Positions 60,469 to 64,000 of a stretch of DNA of 64,000 nucleotides are shown here, in pieces. The position numbers and the translations under genes were made by a program. The stretch covers positions 14,820,222 through 14,884,221 of the forward strand of contig NC_084818.1 in assembly GCF_963583255.1 (NCBI RefSeq), in the 5' to 3' direction. This stretch comes from Pyrus communis. Taxonomy: Eukaryota; Streptophyta; Magnoliopsida; Rosales; Rosaceae. Under the pieces are notes generated by a model. The model searched no databases, was not told the origin of the DNA, and saw only the letters and a program-made list of their open reading frames with translations. How positions within the stretch are numbered: position 1 is the first letter of the stretch; each line of letters opens with the position of its first letter.

Positions 60469-61188
60469 TGCCTCTTCAGGGCCGAGACATAATAACAACA
60501 GTCTATCTTCACCTATTCGATATAACTCATTCTGGTACACTACGTAGTTTGTGGCATGCACCCTTGTCTTGTGGTCATGGCTACCACTAGGATTATAAAG
60601 ATATTGCATAATTGACCTTCCTCAGTCATCAGGTAGTGTCTCAACCGTGCAAACATCTATAAGATCTTCTTGTTCCAACAACGAAGGTAGGGACATAACT
60701 CGTGTACGGATTACATGGTCGTGTTGGAGAACTTGCTGATTAACCAAGGCTGGGTGTGGTCGTCGCACTACTGGTATGACTTGGCCTAGCTCGCCCCCCA
60801 GGAGTTGTACTCCGGAAGTTATTTGAGCCAATTTGTTTGCGTTAGTGTTTCGAACTCGTGAGATGTGCTTGAATGTGATGCCTTCAAATGATTCAGCCAA
60901 ATAGCTGGTAACCATGTGATAGGGCACCAGAGTACAACTCATGCAACGAAAAGTTTCATTGAGTTGGCTGATCACAAGTTCTGAATCGCCAAGGAAGGGT
61001 ATGCGGGCTGCCATTAAGTCGTGAAGGACGTTAAGGTCAATGATAAAGGCTTTGTATTTAGCTTGATTATTCATACAATTGAAATCTAGCTTGAGAGAAA
61101 AATACCATCGGTAGTGATCCAGGGATTGGATGACGATTCCAATGCTAGCAGAAGTTGAGGTACTAAAGCCATCATCAAAATACAACAT
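60469..61188 (-). pseudogene. Tat second (archaeal-type) RNase H and linker
   Basis: The minus-strand frame 61188-60622 begins MLYFDDGFSTSTSASIG, with the first acidic residue of an RNase H fold, and later has DSELVISQL with the third. The expected Glu in the NNQAEY-type motif is Lys here (NNQAKYKAF), so the catalytic centre is broken. A stop separates it from a linker (60620-60480; DHKTRVHATNY, DELYR-like ELYRIGED) leading to the integrase. An additional RNase H distinct from the one fused to RT is a mark of the Tat lineage. Confidence 0.8.
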
Positions 61189-61229
61189 CTAATAATTATC
61201 AAGTGTTTCCACCATTCCAATTTCGACGT

Positions 61230-62480
61230 CATTGCCCTCAAAACTGTATGGAGAGGGTTATTGAACTAAGAAATCGGCCAACGCTTGTCTTTTTACAGCT
61301 TTCTGGGCACGTATTGTAAACTAAATTTGGACAGCGCCATTGTCCATTTTTCGATACAGCCTTTCACTATTGACCAAGTAAGCATATATCGAATAACGTC
61401 TGTTTGGGCGATGACTTGAGTAACGGAATGGAGCATGTAATGTTGGAGCTTAGACGCAGTGAAGAATAGAGCCAAACAAAGTTTCTCGACGGGTGAATAG
61501 TTTATCTCGGCTGAGTTAAGATTCCGGCTAAGATAAAAAAAATGGCTTACTCCCGTTCCGTGTCATTGGCTTGTGCAAGAAGACAACCAACAGATTCTTT
61601 GACGACCGAGATATACAACTTGAGGGGTTTACCGCGCCGAGATGGCACAAGGACATGTGGGGTAGTGAGGGAGACCTTAATTTGTGTGAACGCATCTTGG
61701 TGCTCTTCACGCCATTCGAATTTGTTAGAATCCTTAAGTTTCAAGAGCGTGGAGAAAACTTTCATCTTCCATGCCGACTTAGAAATGAAGCGGCGGAGGA
61801 AATTGATTTTACCGAGGAGTGATTGTAATTGCTTCTTAGTTGTCGGGGCTGGGGCATCAGTGATCGCTTGAGCTTTATTTGCGTCCACCTCGATGCCACG
61901 ATGATGAACAAGGAAACCTAAGAAGTTTTGAGCCGATACGCCAAAGGCGCATTTAGCAAGGTTCATTTTAAGGTTATGTTGGTGTATACGAAGGAAAGCC
62001 TACCGAAGATCATCTAAATATGTTTGGCGATGTTTCGATTTGACTATAACATCATCAATATAGACCTCGACGATGGTACCAATTAAATCATGAAAAATAG
62101 TATTCATAGCATGTTGGTATGTGGCACGGGCATTTTTAAGGATGAATAGCATGACAACCCATTTGTAAGTCCCGAGTGCCCCCGGGCAACGAAAAGCAGT
62201 TTTGTGGACATCGGCCTCAGCAATGAAAATTTGGTTGTAACTAGCATGGCCATCCATAAAGGATAACGTCTCGTGGTTTGCTGTTGCATCGATTAACAAA
62301 TCTAAAATTGGCATTGTATATTCATCTTTAAGGGTTGCCAAATTCAAATTTCAAAAATCGATACAAGTACATAGAGCACCACTTTTCTTTAAAACTAGGA
62401 CGATGTTTACCAACAATTCGACGTATTAAGCTATTTGAATAAGCCTGGCTTTTAAAAGTTGAACGAGTTTGCCTTTTATG
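61230..62480 (-). pseudogene. Tat reverse transcriptase and fused RNase H
   Basis: The minus strand encodes RT motifs in order: a fingers segment with an in-frame TGA near 62355, LSFMDGHASYNQI (catalytic Asp), the FRCPGALGTY and FILKNARATYQ region, and VYIDDVIVKS (YxDD catalytic box). A second frame (61966-61547) has CAFGVSAQNFLGFLVHHRGI and KPLKLYISVVKESVG, the start of the fused RNase H, which continues near 61475-61293 (FFTASKLQHYML). A frame break lies around 61970-62000 and further breaks near 61540. Inactive. Confidence 0.88.
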
Positions 62481-63212
62481 CCGAGTTGTACTTTAGTCGA
62501 GAATTGTCGGGGGGTTAGCGGAACGGTTTACAACCAGATTTGATGCATAATTCATGCTTGACGAGCGTTCAGTCTAAACTAGGCATCTCATGGTAACTCC
62601 AAGAAAAACAATCCTTAAATTCCTTGAGTAAATTACAAAGCTCGGTTTTCATAGGTTGGGGTAACAAAGCATTAATAAATAAAGGCTGCTGGTCTTCGGC
62701 CATTCCAACATCTATTTCTTCTAAAGGGTCCTTGACTTGGGGTCGACTGTCTTCAAGCTCGGCCGGGGCAGCTTGAACCTTGTCAAGTGATAGAATTGGA
62801 CCGTTGTCTCATTCAGCGAGAAAATCTACTAAGTTCACGCCCGAATTCGGTTGCTTGGAAATACCATACCAATAGGCCAGTAATCGTTCCATGATGGATG
62901 AAACCGTGACCCGGCGTCTATGTTGTTTAGTACCAGACATCAGGATCAGTAATCAGGACGACCAACCTGAGTCTCACAGAATCCTGGTGAACAGTCTCGA
63001 CGCCCACCTCAATGGCTTTCTGAACTGAGAGGCCGTCATTCCTTGTTAAAACGTTGTAGGGTGATGTAGCTGATGTGTTCATCATAATAGCTAGCCTGAA
63101 TCATATTAGCTTAAAATGACTGATTGTCGGTCAGATGAACTACAGCTGATTTGCCATCCAAGAAGATGAGGACTTGATATAATGACTAATGGATGCAGCT
63201 CGTTTGACGGAT
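62481..63212 (-). pseudogene. Tat pol linker between protease and RT
   Basis: Decayed coding sequence with many stops. No domain is readable with confidence, but it lies where the protease-RT spacer of such elements runs. Confidence 0.5.
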
Positions 63213-63602
63213 CTAGTTATGATCGAGCAATGCATTATACTCGGTCTTCGAATCGACTATGAAAAATACGGTCATGTGATTACAACTTGCGATATTTACT
63301 TTCAACGAAATCACTCCCTTGGTCTGAGATTTGTCACTGACAAAGCTACTTATGGTGACCCTTGATGGAATAAATTCATCATTGGAATAACGTAATGCCT
63401 TCATGATAGCAATGGGCATGATGTTGACCATTACTCCACAGTCGACAAAAATTTTGGAGATTGGATATTTTTCAATATGAGCCGTAACATCTAACAACTT
63501 CAAATGATGAAAATTAACTGATGAAGAGCGAGGAAACAATTCGGCAAGAGCTGCTTTGAGTTTATCTTCTTTTGTTGCCAGCTCAATCTCTTTGACGATC
63601 AC
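63213..63602 (-). pseudogene. Tat aspartic protease
   Basis: The minus-strand frame has the protease motif in the form ISKIFVDCGVMVNIMPIAIM (Asp-Cys-Gly where classical retropepsins have Asp-Thr/Ser-Gly) and ends near VDSKTEYNALLDHN. Upstream it is joined to LKAALAELFPRSSSVN. Whether the DCG is a family trait or decay cannot be decided from one copy. A stop lies just upstream at about 63606. Confidence 0.8.
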
Positions 63603-64000
63603 AAATTAGACTTGCGTGGCTTCCTCAGCAACCACATCGCCGTCCAGGAATTTTGGTTGGCTGGAACTTGGTAGGTAATACATAGACCATGCTGATTTCC
63701 ATGTTGTAGTGGACCGAAGAACCCATATGGTCACAATCTTCTTCTTCTGGAATTTCGGGCGAGGTATCCTGCGCGTGGGCAATATTCGCTTAATCTTCTT
63801 CGGTTGGTGCCAGGGTATGTTCCTGAGGCATGTCCACTGGAGCTTTCTCGTTATGCACGTCGACCTTGGGTTTGCTCAAGTTGGAATTGGTTTTTGGTTT
63901 TGTGACGTCATATGAGTTTGCTCTTGATATGCGATATGGGTGTCTCTGATGTCAAGGTAAGCATCTAATTGTGCTACGCGTTGATTTTCATTGGCTGTAA
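63603..64000 (-). pseudogene. Tat element, region upstream of protease
   Basis: Remnant coding sequence continuing toward gag with several stops and frame shifts (for example VAQLDAYLDIRDTHIAYQEQ near the right edge). Gag itself is not reached. Confidence 0.55.

Larger units (their letters stand above)
52372..64000 (-). mobile_element. Degenerate Tat-lineage Ty3/gypsy retrotransposon, 5' end beyond window
   Basis: On the minus strand the order from the right edge is protease (63602), reverse transcriptase/RNase H, a second RNase H, integrase, an antisense extra ORF, a polypurine tract and the 3' LTR ending at 52372. Protease-RT-RNase H-integrase order defines Ty3/gypsy. The additional RNase H and the extra ORF between pol and the 3' LTR are features of the Tat lineage. 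Gag and the 5' LTR are not in the window. Many stops and frame breaks and a nested insertion (58884-60463) show that it is dead. Confidence 0.88.

Overview
This is plant nuclear DNA: AT-rich, intron-containing genes with GT-AG junctions, a classical arabinogalactan protein, a RING-H2 ATL protein, a MATE transporter, and dense small transposons. Cassandra-type (5S-derived) LTR sequence, a Tat-lineage Ty3/gypsy element and tRNA-derived SINE pieces with the A/B-box wording I associate with Rosaceae suggest a rosaceous tree, perhaps of the apple/pear tribe. The species assignment is inference from repeat style only.

Layout. 1-5.8 kb is intergenic, dominated by a 1.8 kb fold-back element. 5.85-15.3 kb is a direct tandem segmental duplication (units of about 4.9 and 4.5 kb). 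Each unit carries one B3-domain gene (+) and the last exon of a GEM-like GRAM-domain gene (-). Only the right unit connects to the remaining GEM-like exons (complete gene 14951-17833, four exons), so the left unit holds an orphan exon. The left unit was later hit by a 334 bp TRIM retrotransposon with two apparently identical 112 bp LTRs, just upstream of the B3 start codon. 18-28 kb has no gene I can support and is filled with hAT-, PIF- and CACTA-like elements, some nested. 29.1-29.6 kb is a single-exon classical AGP gene with a 21-base poly-C run and CT repeats in its leader. 30-35.8 kb is intergenic with a cluster of related MITEs. 35.9-41.7 kb is an eight-exon MATE/DETOXIFICATION gene (493 codons; all junctions reconstructed and in phase) with a 3.2 kb repeat-filled fourth intron. 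42-49.5 kb holds a TIR element, a decayed non-LTR retrotransposon tail and a 2.66 kb solo LTR. 49.8-50.7 kb is an ATL-type RING-H2 gene.

52.4-64 kb is one large degenerate Tat-lineage gypsy retrotransposon on the minus strand, running off the right edge: 3' LTR, polypurine tract, an antisense plant-mobile-domain ORF with its own TATA box, integrase, a second (archaeal-type) RNase H, RT/RNase H and protease. Its integrase is interrupted by a 1.58 kb insertion flanked by a 5 bp target duplication. One end of that insertion is a Cassandra LTR and the other end is the tail of a gypsy-type LTR: an apparently chimeric retroelement, the most unusual object here.

The host genes are functionally unrelated (transcription factor, GRAM protein, cell-wall AGP, transporter, ubiquitin ligase); I see no operon-like or cluster logic. 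The main story is structural: duplication, exon orphaning and layered transposon insertion whose order can be read from target-site duplications.
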